In this document: positions 23,664 through 33,725 of the stretch, piece after piece
Position numbering within the stretch: position 1 is the first letter of the stretch
Layout: every line of letters begins with the position of its first letter
NCBI GenBank assembly: GCA_023374025.1
Contig: SIJG01000119.1
Span: 311,490-375,489 of the forward strand
Length of the DNA stretch: 64,000 nt
Origin: Heterodera schachtii
Taxonomy: Eukaryota; Nematoda; Chromadorea; Rhabditida; Heteroderidae
Direction: 5' to 3'
The notes under the pieces: model-generated
Told to the model about the DNA's origin: nothing
What the model saw: only the letters and a program-made list of their open reading frames with translations
The model's database searches: none
Program-made: the position numbers and the translations under genes

Positions 23664-23965
23664 CCGGGTGGTCCAGTGGGTTGTGCTCTTGGACCCGTTC
23701 CTCATTTTTGCGTTGGATCATTCCCCCCCCCCCCCAATATTTGTTTTTCTTTTAATTTTTCAAAAATTAACATTTAAAAAACTTAAAAAATAGAATCAAA
23801 ATCGGAAGGTTTTTACATTTTTTGTTTAAATTGTTAACATGATGCGAAAATCTCTTAACAAATTGTATTCAAGAATTTTCAAAATTTTCTTGGCGCGACT
23901 ACCGGCGCCGCCAGCTCACTCAACCAAAAAAGTTTTTTTGAAAAATGCGCCGCCAAAAAGCTTTT
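23664..23965 (+). repeat. Possible tRNA-derived SINE, copy 1
   Basis: Begins with a degenerate tRNA-like head: A box TGGTCCAGTGG at 23669-23679, then a weak B-box-like GTTGGATCATTCC. A run of 13 C follows (23723-23735). About 230 bp downstream of the head sits a GC-rich module (GGCGCGACTACCGGCGCCGC) followed by AAAAATGCGCCGCCAAAAAGC. The same order of parts is found at 50038-50400, which is the main reason to call it a family. Confidence 0.4.
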
Positions 23966-24189
23966 TATTGTTTTTTATAAATTTGGAATAGAATTTTACA
24001 AATAATGGCCTTGACTTAAAAATCGCGAAAGACTTTAAGAAATGAAAATTTTCGTTGAATCAAGATCAAAGGAAAAAAATTTGTTCGGGAAAGGCTCAAT
24101 TATAAATTTTTTTATCTACAGAAAGCTTTAATTAAATTTAGTGAATACGAAAATTTTTTGAAAAAAAGTCTTTGTTATGGAAAATAATT

Positions 24190-24328
24190 TTTTCAAAAAC
24201 TTCGTGCTTCGAGCTTCGAAAACTTCGGGTTTTTTGGGCTTCGAACTTCGAACTTCGTGCTTAGAAAAAAATTCGGCTTCGCCTTCGGCTTCGGCTTCGA
24301 GTGCCAAGCCGAGCTTCGCCCGTCCCTG
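24190..24328. repeat. CTTCG-rich subterminal array, likely end of an unclassified transposon
   Basis: A dense array of CTTCGA/GCTTCGG words ending at CGAGCTTCGCCCGTCCCTG. Read from the right it begins CAGGGACGGGCGAAGCTCGG, which looks like a hAT-type terminus. The bases outside are ATTGGGAC. No matching left end with the same flank was found, so the element may be truncated. The three overlapping frames here arise from the short repeat and are not genes. Confidence 0.45.
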
Positions 24329-24945
24329 ATTGGGACAGCCGAATAGAAAAACGTGGATTTTTTGCCGCATTTTCGAATCAATTTGTGAGATATAATGATA
24401 GCATTAATTTATATATTTACAATTTGTTGAGACTTTTAGTTATTAAAAATCTCGATTTGGAAATGCACAGGATCGTTCCGCGTAGACGAACAGCATAATA
24501 TTATGTAATTGACGATAGAAAGCTGAAAATTACATAAAACCCAAAAATATTGAATAAGTCCGATTTAATAATTTAATAAATTTAAATTGTAAATTCATAA
24601 TAAAATGTCTGACAAGAGAAATAAAATTTTAACTAAAATTATAACAATCTGGGTAATGAACAACAAGAAACAACAAGCAAAAACTTGAAATTACCAACAA
24701 ATAATTCCTTCAAAGACAGTAGAACGAGCATAAATTTTTGGATAATTTGTAAATAAATTTAAATTTTTAGCATAAAATAGCAAAAATAAATAAAGAAATT
24801 TTTATTAAAAATATAATTAATAATTTATATTTGAGCATTTGGTAAAACAATTCATTAAAATTAACACCTTAAACATATGAAAAATAATACTTTAAAAGTT
24901 AAATATAAATTTAAAAAGGTAAAATAAACCAAATAAAGATGCTAT

Positions 24946-25339
24946 GCCGAAGTGACAAAAGTATGGGTGTTTGTAATAATTAAATTTAATTATCATTTTG
25001 TTGTTATTTGCTAAGTTTAATTAATCATAACTTAGCAGATAGCCCAAAGATTACTCTATTATTCTGCTAAATTTCATAAAATTTTATTGAGTTTCAAAAA
25101 AAGTTAGGGTCAAAATTAATGAGTCTAGAGCTTTTTTGGTTACAAATTTTTGTCAATTTTTACTAATTTTTTAAAAATTACATAAATAGTAGAGGATGCT
25201 TTGAGCTGTCGCTAAATACTAAATTTCATTAATTTGGCCAAGTTTAAGCTATTATGTTATGATTAATTACTTAGCAAATAACATTAAAATAATAATTAAA
25301 TTTAATTATTACAAACACCCATACTTTTCTCACTTCGGC
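24946..25339. mobile_element. Fold-back MITE (about 394 bp)
   Basis: The ends are long inverted repeats: GCCGAAGTGACAAAAGTATG on the left and GCCGAAGTGAGAAAAGTATG reading inward from the right. Pairing continues through GGTGTTTGTAATAATTAAAT and TTGTTATTTGCTAAG. The central 200 bp contains phrases such as AGTCTAGAGCTTTTTTGG, typical of non-coding MITE cores. No clear target duplication was found (flanks GCTAT and TCACC), so the family is not assigned. Confidence 0.65.
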
Positions 25340-28300
25340 TCACCACGCCAAAAAATATGAATATCAAAAATTAAAAATTCAATTAAAAGAACATACTAAC
25401 ATACTATAAAAAAATTTTTTGTTGTATGCTTCAATCAACGAGGAACAAGGGACACTAATATTAAATATAATGATTATTAATTAAATGAAAATTTAATTTA
25501 AAAAACTCTCAAATAAAATAAAATTATCAATTTAAATCAGATAATTTATTTTAAGAGATTAAACTTTTTGAATTTTTAATATGTAATTATTTTCACGATA
25601 TTTTAAATTGTAATATTATTGTAATATTATGAACAAAAAATGAATAAAAATATTAAATGTCTTTTTAAAATACTTAAAAATTTGTTTTTAAATACACATT
25701 AAAATTGATAAATGAAATATAAATAAGTAATAAATAAATAAAAATTAAAAAAGATTTAGTAAAAAAAGTCAAAAAATGATAAAACATAATTATAATTATA
25801 GAATATTTAATTTTAATTGTTAAATTAGATTTTTAATTTAAATTAAATATACAAATTAATAAAAATAAATTTATTTCCAACCCATACTGAATTGATTAAA
25901 AATATTAAAATTTGATATTAAATAAATTTCTTTCTAATTTAATAATTGTAACAAAGAAAAAAATTCTTAAAAATTAAATAGTTATGAATTAAATTTTCAT
26001 TGCATATTATAACAAAATAATAAAGAAAAGAGAAAGTGGTTTGTTGAGAATCTAAACCTATTAATAAAAAAAACAGAACGAATCAACATCTATTAATTAA
26101 AAACATTAATAAATTGCCAATGATAAATTATCTGGTTGGAGAGCGGGTTCCATGATTAATGAAAAAGTTTTAAATATGAGCTATTAGCTGCCTTCTTAGA
26201 ATTATCAAAAGCATTTAATTTATATAAATTATAATAAGAGCATTCATTTTAACATTTTAATGTTATCACCGAAAGATATCAATATTTTAAAATGAGGTTG
26301 ATTTTTTAATTAATAAAATAATAAATTTTATTAAGTAAAATTAACATCTAAAAATAATGAGTAAATTTTTTATAGTATAAATTTTTAATAAAAATGTTTT
26401 ACTTGATGTAAATAAAATAATAACATTAATCAAAAATAGGAAAACAAACAATAATGGACAAACCGATAAATTGAAAAAATATATATACATCATAGTCCTA
26501 AACTTTCAATGTATGTTAAAAATGTATAAATATTGGATTGAAAGAAGATAAACAAAACAAACGAATAACAAACAGTGTATGAAATTATATATTTTTTAAC
26601 CTACGAAATTGGATCAGATTAAATTAATTAATACATGTTTTAAAAACAGACAGTCATGCAACAAACCTCGAAAAAGAAATTTTTTTCATAATTATAAAAA
26701 TTACACATATTAACAAGTAATCCTTTAAAAAAACCAAAAGAAAAATTAGTTGAACCAAAAATAAAATAGCAATTGAAAATTTGTTAAATTAAAAACAAAG
26801 AGGATTTTTGTTTTAATATAAACCTTGTAGATGGCAAACACACTATTTTAGCTACAAAAAAGCAAACATATTTTATTTTAATAAATACAATATCTTCCCG
26901 AAATTTTATGACTTTAGCCAGGACAAGAAAAACATGCAAAATTATAATAAATTAAAATTATAATTTTATTAAATTTATTGGCTAATAAGCGTTAAAGAAA
27001 ATATTGAAAAAAAGACTTAAGTTGAAGACAAATAAATGAATAACAAAAAAAAAAGAAAAAAGAAAATTTGAAATTTCTCTAAAACTTTTTCCCTTTTTAA
27101 TATACACAATAAATAAGTTATAATAATAATCAATCCAAAACATCTCAAAAATTCGCAACTATTAAATAATGATTAGTTTATTTCTCTTATTTTTAGCGTA
27201 TATTAAAATTGATTTATTCGAAGAAATAGTAGTAAAACAAAAAAATTACATAATAATCATTAAATTTTAAAATGAATAATAGCCTCTAATGTTACAATGA
27301 CAAATTAAATTGATTATTATGGAGCAAGAAAAACCAATCGGCCGCCTACACGATAAAAAATAAAAATTTACTAAAAACTATTAAAACGATTGTCGGTTCA
27401 ATAAACATAGTGTTCAAAAAACAATAATACAAATGTTAAAAATTATTGCTCGGTATAATATTAAACAGATCGATTTTAATTATGACGGTGGAAATGATAA
27501 AATATTTACAAATGAGAAAAACACGATTATTTTTTCAAATATATGTATATTTTAGTTTTTACCAGAATTTCAATTAATTTTTTACAAAAATGCAATCAGG
27601 ATATTCTTTGGAAGAAGTTGACCGGATGCTTGTGGTTATTCGTTTGAACTCAAATAGAATGACTTTGCATACACTCGGCACGCGATATTATAAGTCATAT
27701 CGAAACTTAAGAAAATAGTTTAAAAGTATGATAAAAATATTTATTAATTTTCAAACATCAATATTTTTGATTTGTAAAAATTTCTCATCCCTGGCCATTC
27801 CCCCGCTTCATTATGCAACAGTTAGAAGATGAGCGAAGCGACGCCATTTCCATTTATCCAGTAATCATTTTGAATTAAGAAGCAATATTTTTTACCCATA
27901 TCATAAAAAAATTTATTAAAATTAAATTAAAGAAAATGAAAACCATAAAAAGATTGTGCATGTTTTATTCATTAAAAGCAAAAAATAATTTAATGTAATT
28001 AATCATATTAATATTGTTGATTAAAATAATTTTTTATTGTTTAATATAACTTTTTTTAAAATAAGATATTCAAGTTGCGCAGCAACATGCGAATACGCCT
28101 CGGGAAATAAACTTTAATCTAATTGTCTCGATAATCATGGATTCTATTAGTAACTGCAATATTACCAGTATTTTAATGAGCGGTTTTATTAAGTGCCTTG
28201 AAATATGCTTTAATTTTAAATAAAACGATTTTTTCATTTTTGGTAAAAAATATTTTTTATAGGAAAAATCTCGCTTCGGCTCGTCTCGTCTCGTATTCTC

Positions 28301-29648
28301 GACTGGCTCAATAAAGATTGTTATTAAATTTATGATGTTCCGCTTACATATTCAAAATCTGCGACACTATATTTATTTAAAAAATTGAAAAAATATCTTA
28401 TACTAATACAATAACTAACATGATACAATGTTAAAAATACAATAAAGAATTAATAACAGCTAAAATTAAACATTCTGATTGAAACATTGATTGTATTTTT
28501 CTAATTGACATAATTATAAAACCTTACCATTTAAAAAAAAATTACAATTTAGACAGGCATAAAACTAAAACACCATAAGACAAGTTTTTACGCTAGTTGA
28601 AATGGAAAATTTTAAGTATTTTAAACGTTAATTGTCATCATTAATAATAATAATTGAATATCAACTAATTATCAACTCCGACAATAATTTCAATAATCTC
28701 TTCAAAGATCATTAGAAATATAAATTAAAATATATTTTTTTTATACAGAGGTATAATTTAATTAAATGTATACCTTTAATTATCTTTTTAGCAAATGCAG
28801 TAAATAATATGGAAAAATAATTTTCGAACCTTAATGAGCTGAAACAATTATGATGCATCGGTTTCATCATCGCATGTGATTAAATGCATTTAAATAACAA
28901 AAAATACCTGAAAAATTATTTCATATAAAAGAATTTGTAAATGCCATAGTTCATAACGCACTGAATTAATAATGGTTACATTTAATTAAAAAATTAATAT
29001 ATAATATAATGAAAAGAATGAAAATATTGTTATTTATACTTGAAAAATATAAAATTTCATTTAATAAAATTAACATTTAAAGGTCAACCATAATGAACCT
29101 GTATATTCATATTTATTTAAATTAAAAAAGCTTCATAAACAAATAACTTAATTTTGCTAAAATTAAAATTAATTATATATGATTCTAATTTGTATTCATT
29201 TATTAACTATCAAAATGGGCAACTTAACTTTATGAATTGAAATAATTTATAAATTATTATCATTTTAAAGCCTTTCTTTATTTTAGCATGTGGCGTTTAT
29301 ATATTTTTATTCGTAAAAAACTACTAATTTTACATTTCTGAATATTTTTCTCGTGTTCTTGTGACCTTGTTGCGTTACGAAATAGTACAGTTATCTAATT
29401 TTTACTTTTTGTAATATTTTAATAATTGTTAATGTAATAATTTTTATTTGATTTTATGTATTTGGCTTAAGCCTTTGTGACATTTTAAGTATATTTCCAA
29501 ATCATTTGTTTTAGTATATACTTCTTCGTCACTAGATCAATTGGCTGTAGATAGTCAAATAATAAAATCTTTTTTTTTACCTTTATAAATTTTATTTTGT
29601 GATTACACTTTAATTACTATTTCATGTTTTCTTTAAAACTTATTCATT
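25340..29648. other. AT-rich stretch, no confirmed gene
   Basis: Mostly very AT-rich. GC-richer islets at 27590-27720, 27790-27880, 28075-28120 and 28268-28310 (CTCGCTTCGGCTCGTCTCG) may be exon or transposon fragments. None has matching termini. Confidence 0.45.
27590..27718 (+). other. Small open frame, 42 codons, coding-like composition
   Basis: ATG to TAG with a residue mix unusual for this DNA (MQSGYSLEEVDRMLVVIRLN, then SNRMTLHTLGTRYY). An acceptor-like TTTACCAG lies 25 bp upstream. There is no recognised family and no neighbouring exon that can be joined with confidence. It could be an exon, a fossil or chance. Confidence 0.25.
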
Positions 29649-29896
29649 TGTTGGATATTAGTGACATTTTGTGATTTAAATTATAATTGGCGTTCTGTTG
29701 GCGTCCTTTTCTTTATTTGTTTTGTAATTTCCCTCCCCTCAGTTCGTAATTATTGTGGTTAATTTTATTCTGTCTTAATAAATAATTGTGCGCCTTTCTC
29801 CTCCGACTATTTGTGTGGTATTCGAATTGTGTCTGAGTTTGGTAGTGTGGTCCAACAGTCCCAGCCCTGTCCCAAAGTCCCCTTTTATTTCCAACA
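29649..29896 (+). repeat. 5' LTR (248 bp)
   Basis: Starts TGTTGGATATTAGTGACATT and ends CCTTTTATTTCCAACA, so it has the usual TG...CA boundaries with short inverted ends (TGTTGG/CCAACA). An AATAAA polyadenylation-like signal lies at 29777-29782. It matches the 3' LTR over its whole length. The minus-strand frame at 29713-30027 overlapping it is spurious. Confidence 0.95.
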
Positions 29897-29913
29897 TGGC
29901 GCTCCTGGAACAG
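29897..29913 (+). promoter_or_regulatory. Primer-binding site
   Basis: TGGCGCTCCTGGAACAG directly follows the 5' LTR. The leading TGG pairs with the CCA end of a tRNA, and the rest would pair with a tRNA 3' end reading CTGTTCCAGGAGCG. The identity of the tRNA cannot be stated without a tRNA set for this genome. Confidence 0.75.
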
Positions 29914-29978
29914 AGCAGCAACAATCTCATCGGTTCCCACCCAAAGTTTTAAGAAAGTGAAGGAAGCGGAGAAATTTG

Positions 29979-30270
29979 TTATCGATTCGGTTTTGAACGA
30001 TAAAAGAGCAATTTTATCTGCTGGCATTAGTGGAAAGATTCGGGTCTGAATTTTCCTAACGACAAGCGAGCGGAATTTGGAAAAGTTCGGTTGAATTTTC
30101 CATAAAAAGCGGCGGAAAAAGGAAAGATCCTATTGGACTTTGCCTAAGAAAGATTCAGCTGAACTTTCACACGATTTGTATAGGATAAGATTCGGGCTGA
30201 ACTTATCTTAATACGCCGACATCGATACCGACTTTACCGACAAAAACAGCAAAATTGGAGTTAAATTTTG
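29979..30270 (+). promoter_or_regulatory. Leader array of seven covarying RNA hairpins
   Basis: Hairpins at 29979-30003, 30032-30056, 30079-30101, 30121-30144, 30148-30168, 30184-30207 and 30250-30270. Lower stems differ in sequence but keep pairing: TTATCG/CGATAA, GGAAA/TTTCC, GGAAAA/TTTTCC, GGAAAG/CTTTGCC (one mismatch), GAAAG/CTTTC, GATAAG/CTTATC and CAAAATT/AATTTTG. In the first six a 5'-side unpaired purine (usually A) separates the lower stem from a 3-bp upper stem, TTC/GAA or in one case TCC/GGA, capped by a 4-6 nt loop. The position between the primer site and the gag ATG (30278) suggests a Gag-binding packaging signal or translation control; the function is inferred. Confidence 0.75.
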
Positions 30271-30277
30271 AGTTCAA

Positions 30278-32872
30278 ATGATAAACCGAAGTCCATATTT
30301 GACCCGCCGACAAGCAGCAAATGAACGACTTGTGGTGAATAACGACGGCGTAGCACTTCGAGCGCAACCACCACTCACCGAACCGAATTTGAACCAACGC
30401 CGCAGTTACACAGTCCACGAAAACAGCCCGCCTTTATTTCATTTCAACCGAAATGTTTTCTCTTCTGTGGTCCCGCAAAACCCCAACAACGGATTGGTTT
30501 TAGAAAATGAAATGACCGAAGGCGAATTGCGTCGTCGTTTGTTAAAGGTTGACATTGGGCGCCCGAACAACAATCAGAGGAACGGAAATGCGCAGAACGA
30601 CGACCAGCAGGACAGAAGTGGACTGATGGAAAATGATGATAACGAAGAACGGCATGGGGAACAAATGCCACTTGGACAACAAATGCATGGAGGTTTGCGG
30701 GACTTCGAAATGTTTGAAAATTTGGAGCATCAAAGGGCTCAAGCAAATATTCGGGTTATGAATAACCGCGAATTTGGAGAGCAGCGACCTTTATTGAACC
30801 GTCCACCGCTTTCGCCAAAACCGAACGTCATTCATCGCCAATACTTCCAACACGTTGTGCCGCTGCCACCGTCATTCCCGTATGAGAACGAACGCATCGC
30901 ACATGCCTCGACTTATCCACAGCCAAATTTTGAGCAGCAGCGTTATCAGCCGCAACAAAATGCGCCCGACCCCAACCAAAATTTCGATGTTTTGCAAGGC
31001 CTCGAGTTCCATCTCGTATTGGAAAAAATCCCGGATTTGAATGGTTCTGAGGGCACCGACGCAGTGAAACGATTTTTCAAGAAATTTGATGTCTACACAG
31101 CGGAGTGGCCAGACAAAAAGCGCATCACTGCGCTGGAAACGAAAGTGTACGGCCGTGCTGAACGTGCATACGAGGCCGCAAAAGCGACTCAGCCGTTCCA
31201 GTACGCGCTGATTCGCCGCGATATGATGAACCAATTGGAGGAAACGGACGCATCACAGCTGGGCGCATTCGACGAATTGATGGTTGGAGTTAAACGGGGC
31301 CAAAACGAAACAATCGATTCGATGGCCAATCGAATTTCGGGACTTGTTCAAAAGGCCTACGCGGGACTGACGCAGCACTTTTGTGATGAGTACGCGATCA
31401 AATTTTTGATCCGCGCCATGGAAAACCCTGAGTTGGCATTAAACTTAGAACTTGCCCGCACACCAGGCATGAGCCTCGACCATTTCGTCTCACTCGCAGC
31501 GCGTGCGGAGTCCACTCAAAAAGCCGCAAGACGTTTTACGTCCACGAATTCGAGAAATGCTGATCGGATGAACAGCTATGACGACCGTGGCATAACTTTT
31601 CACCAAAATCGGAATTTTTCGTCGCGTCCAACCAATGCTTATCAGCGTCCTAATTCCAACATTAGATGCTACAATTGCGATGAGTACGGTCACATTTCTC
31701 GCAACTGTTTGCAACCGCAATCAAGCCAAAACACAAATTTGCCGACATCAGAGTCAAGGCAAAACGAGCCGAGAAATTTTCGCCAAAATTGTGTGGTGTT
31801 TCAAAAAAATTCAGTGTGCCGTCCAAATGTCTGCACCAGGAAAAGGGACCTCCAACTGCAAGTCTCTGAATTTTTCGAAAAATTTGGACCAAATTGCAGC
31901 AAAAAAGAAGTGATGTCATTTATGGTCGGCAAAACAATGGCGACACAAGTCAATGTTTTGGGGCTCGAGACGAAGGCAATGATGGATGGCGGAGCGCAAA
32001 TTTCGCTGATCAGCGCAAATTTCCTCTATAAACTGGTCACCGAGAAAAATTTAAATTTGCTTCAAGCCAAATTCAGCAAATCGTATCCAAAAATTTTGGA
32101 CGTAAACGGAAACCCATTGAAATGCCTTGGTACCGTAACGATTCCAATTCATCGTAAAGGCCTGGCTGAACAAAAGATGTGTGTTTTCAACATCACGGAG
32201 GCACCGATCGGATTCGATCTGCTTTTGGGAACGAATGTCCTAGGAGATTTGGGATTTCGGCTTTACGACGAAGTCAATGAAATGGTGATCCCATTTGAAA
32301 AAGTGAACTCTCAACAAAAAGAGTTCGAAACCGTCATTTTTCGAACCAAATTTGAATGCGAAACACCGAAACGAGAAAAAGCGAAAGAACCGAAGAAAGG
32401 GACCAAATCGCCAAAGCAGCAGAAATGCGGAGTCACTGTTCTCCAATCAGCAGGGCAACAGAAGCAGCGACAAATGGAAGAAGCAAACCCGAAATTTGGC
32501 CAAAGGAAAAGGATTTGGAAACCCACAGCAAAGAAGGCACCGCACAATCAGGGCGAAATGCGTTTGCAATTGGGGACAATTGCACAGAGAGGAAGGGGGA
32601 AAGCTTCAAGTGATTCGAAAATTAGGACCGAACAAAAGAAAAATTTCGTTTCAACGGTTGATCAGGCTGATAACCGTGATTGTCGTGTACCAAATGCTTT
32701 GGGAAATCGGGGTGATTCCCATAGCAATGTCTGTTCGAGTCCCTTCGGAAGGTTTGAGTTTTGTTGGAAGAGTTTTCCTCCTACTGACGTGACACGCTTC
32801 GGGAACGATGAGACGCTGCTTTGGCCGACTCCAACCTTTCGCGTGAAAAAGCAGGGGACGCTTTTTCGTTAG
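30278..32872 (+). CDS. Gag-protease polyprotein of an LTR retrotransposon, 864 residues
   Basis: The N-terminal 230 residues are rich in Asn, Gln, Arg and Pro. Residues of about 245-410 resemble a retrotransposon Gag domain (RFFKKFDVYTAEWPDKKRIT). A CCHC zinc knuckle lies at C464-C467-H472-C477, for binding the element's RNA. A retropepsin-like domain has its active-site stretch MMDGGAQISL (Asp570) and the later GFDLLLGTNVLG (645-656). The usual Asp-Ser/Thr-Gly is Asp-Gly-Gly here, which is odd and may affect activity. The last 170 residues are basic and match no domain I know. There is no reverse transcriptase. The start is the first ATG after the hairpin leader, with an uninterrupted frame from there. 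Confidence 0.92.
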   Translation: MINRSPYLTRRQAANERLVVNNDGVALRAQPPLTEPNLNQRRSYTVHENSPPLFHFNRNVFSSVVPQNPNNGLVLENEMTEGELRRRLLKVDIGRPNNNQRNGNAQNDDQQDRSGLMENDDNEERHGEQMPLGQQMHGGLRDFEMFENLEHQRAQANIRVMNNREFGEQRPLLNRPPLSPKPNVIHRQYFQHVVPLPPSFPYENERIAHASTYPQPNFEQQRYQPQQNAPDPNQNFDVLQGLEFHLVLEKIPDLNGSEGTDAVKRFFKKFDVYTAEWPDKKRITALETKVYGRAERAYEAAKATQPFQYALIRRDMMNQLEETDASQLGAFDELMVGVKRGQNETIDSMANRISGLVQKAYAGLTQHFCDEYAIKFLIRAMENPELALNLELARTPGMSLDHFVSLAARAESTQKAARRFTSTNSRNADRMNSYDDRGITFHQNRNFSSRPTNAYQRPNSNIRCYNCDEYGHISRNCLQPQSSQNTNLPTSESRQNEPRNFRQNCVVFQKNSVCRPNVCTRKRDLQLQVSEFFEKFGPNCSKKEVMSFMVGKTMATQVNVLGLETKAMMDGGAQISLISANFLYKLVTEKNLNLLQAKFSKSYPKILDVNGNPLKCLGTVTIPIHRKGLAEQKMCVFNITEAPIGFDLLLGTNVLGDLGFRLYDEVNEMVIPFEKVNSQQKEFETVIFRTKFECETPKREKAKEPKKGTKSPKQQKCGVTVLQSAGQQKQRQMEEANPKFGQRKRIWKPTAKKAPHNQGEMRLQLGTIAQRGRGKASSDSKIRTEQKKNFVSTVDQADNRDCRVPNALGNRGDSHSNVCSSPFGRFEFCWKSFPPTDVTRFGNDETLLWPTPTFRVKKQGTLFR

Positions 32873-32882
32873 AGGGCCGGGA
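32871..32882 (+). promoter_or_regulatory. Polypurine tract
   Basis: AGAGGGCCGGGA lies directly before the 3' LTR, where plus-strand DNA synthesis would be primed. Two pyrimidines interrupt it, which is tolerated in some elements. It overlaps the gag stop codon (TAG at 32870-32872). Confidence 0.6.
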
Positions 32883-33130
32883 TGTTGGATATTAGTGACA
32901 TTTTGTGATTTAAATTATAATTGGCGTTCTGTTGGCGTCCTTTTCTTTATTTGTTTTGTAATTTCCCTCCCCTCAGTTCGTAATTATTGTGGTTAATTTT
33001 ATTCTGTCTTAATAAATAATTGTGCGCCTTTCTCCTCCGACTATTTGTGTGGTATTCGAATTGTGTCTGAGTTTGGTAGTGTGGTCCAACAGTCCCAGCC
33101 CTGTCCCAAAGTCCCCTTTTATTTCCAACA
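32883..33130 (+). repeat. 3' LTR (248 bp)
   Basis: Same sequence as the 5' LTR, from TGTTGGATATTAG to ATTTCCAACA, followed by the target duplicate CATT. No differences were noticed between the two on reading them side by side. Confidence 0.95.
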
Positions 33131-33419
33131 CATTTTATTTATAGAAAATTTTTAATTGACGTACAAATCGTGTCTTGATGCGCTTGATTATAGGAGTGTT
33201 GGATTTGTGTTAGATTGGGTTATGATATTTTATTTTATATAATATTATTATTGGTAAATTTTGTATTATAATTATTTTGTTTTTGTTATTTTTATATAAA
33301 ATAAATATTTTTTTTAATTTGACAGGATATTTATTACACCTTTATGTTTAATGCAATTTTTTGATTTTTAATGGGTTAAATTTAAAATAAAGACTTTGAT
33401 TAAAAAAAAATAAAATTTG

Positions 33420-33725
33420 ATAATTGCCTTGCTCATAAAAAGCAAATATAAAAGTTACAAAATAGATTTGCACATAGGGGATTCGAACTTGGGACCCAAA
33501 AAAACTTTAACAAACGCACTACCTCTACACAATTAGAGAGTTTTAAACAAAAGAAACAATTATTTATTTTCTTTAATTATAGAAAACAAAAAACTTTGGC
33601 ACGTCATAACTCGGCACTCGTGCTCATTTAGCAGAAAATAAAACCATTTTTCTTAAAAACCCATGGGTGCTCTATCCATCCAACCAAGTTTCATTCGGAA
33701 ATCCCACGGACACTTGGCCACCTCC
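33420..33725. repeat. tRNA-like fragment and GC-richer repeat patch
   Basis: On the minus strand 33545-33470 contains AGTTCGAATCCCC, a near-perfect T-arm/B box, and a D-arm-like TAGAGGTAGTGCG. A real cloverleaf cannot be closed, so it is a tRNA pseudogene or SINE part. The neighbouring 33600-33725 (CACGTCATAACTCGGCACTC, CCCACGGACACTTGGCCACC) is GC-richer and reads like a non-coding repeat core rather than a gene. It lies about 0.3 kb right of the LTR element. Confidence 0.4.

Larger units (their letters stand above)
29649..33130 (+). mobile_element. Gag-protease LTR retrotransposon lacking pol (3482 bp)
   Basis: Two 248-bp LTRs that appear identical by eye frame the element, with a 4-bp target duplication CATT (29645-29648 and 33131-33134). 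Inside, in order, are a primer-binding site, a hairpin-rich leader, one 864-codon gag-protease gene and a polypurine tract. Reverse transcriptase, RNase H and integrase are absent; the gene stops only 10 nt before the 3' LTR. The layout fits a Ty3/gypsy-like element, though the assignment rests on Gag, the zinc knuckle and protease only. Matching LTRs imply a young insertion, so the element was probably mobilised recently with enzymes from a relative. Confidence 0.93.

Noticed and set aside
28071..28090. Short palindrome GTTGCGCAGCAAC as a regulatory site
   Set aside because: Thirteen bases with no gene nearby; expected by chance somewhere in 64 kb.
30203..32613. About a dozen frames overlapping the gag-protease gene
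   Set aside because: Shadows of the 864-codon frame, which alone has the zinc knuckle and protease motifs. The 32352-32792 frame is noted as a possible remnant but has no recognisable domain.
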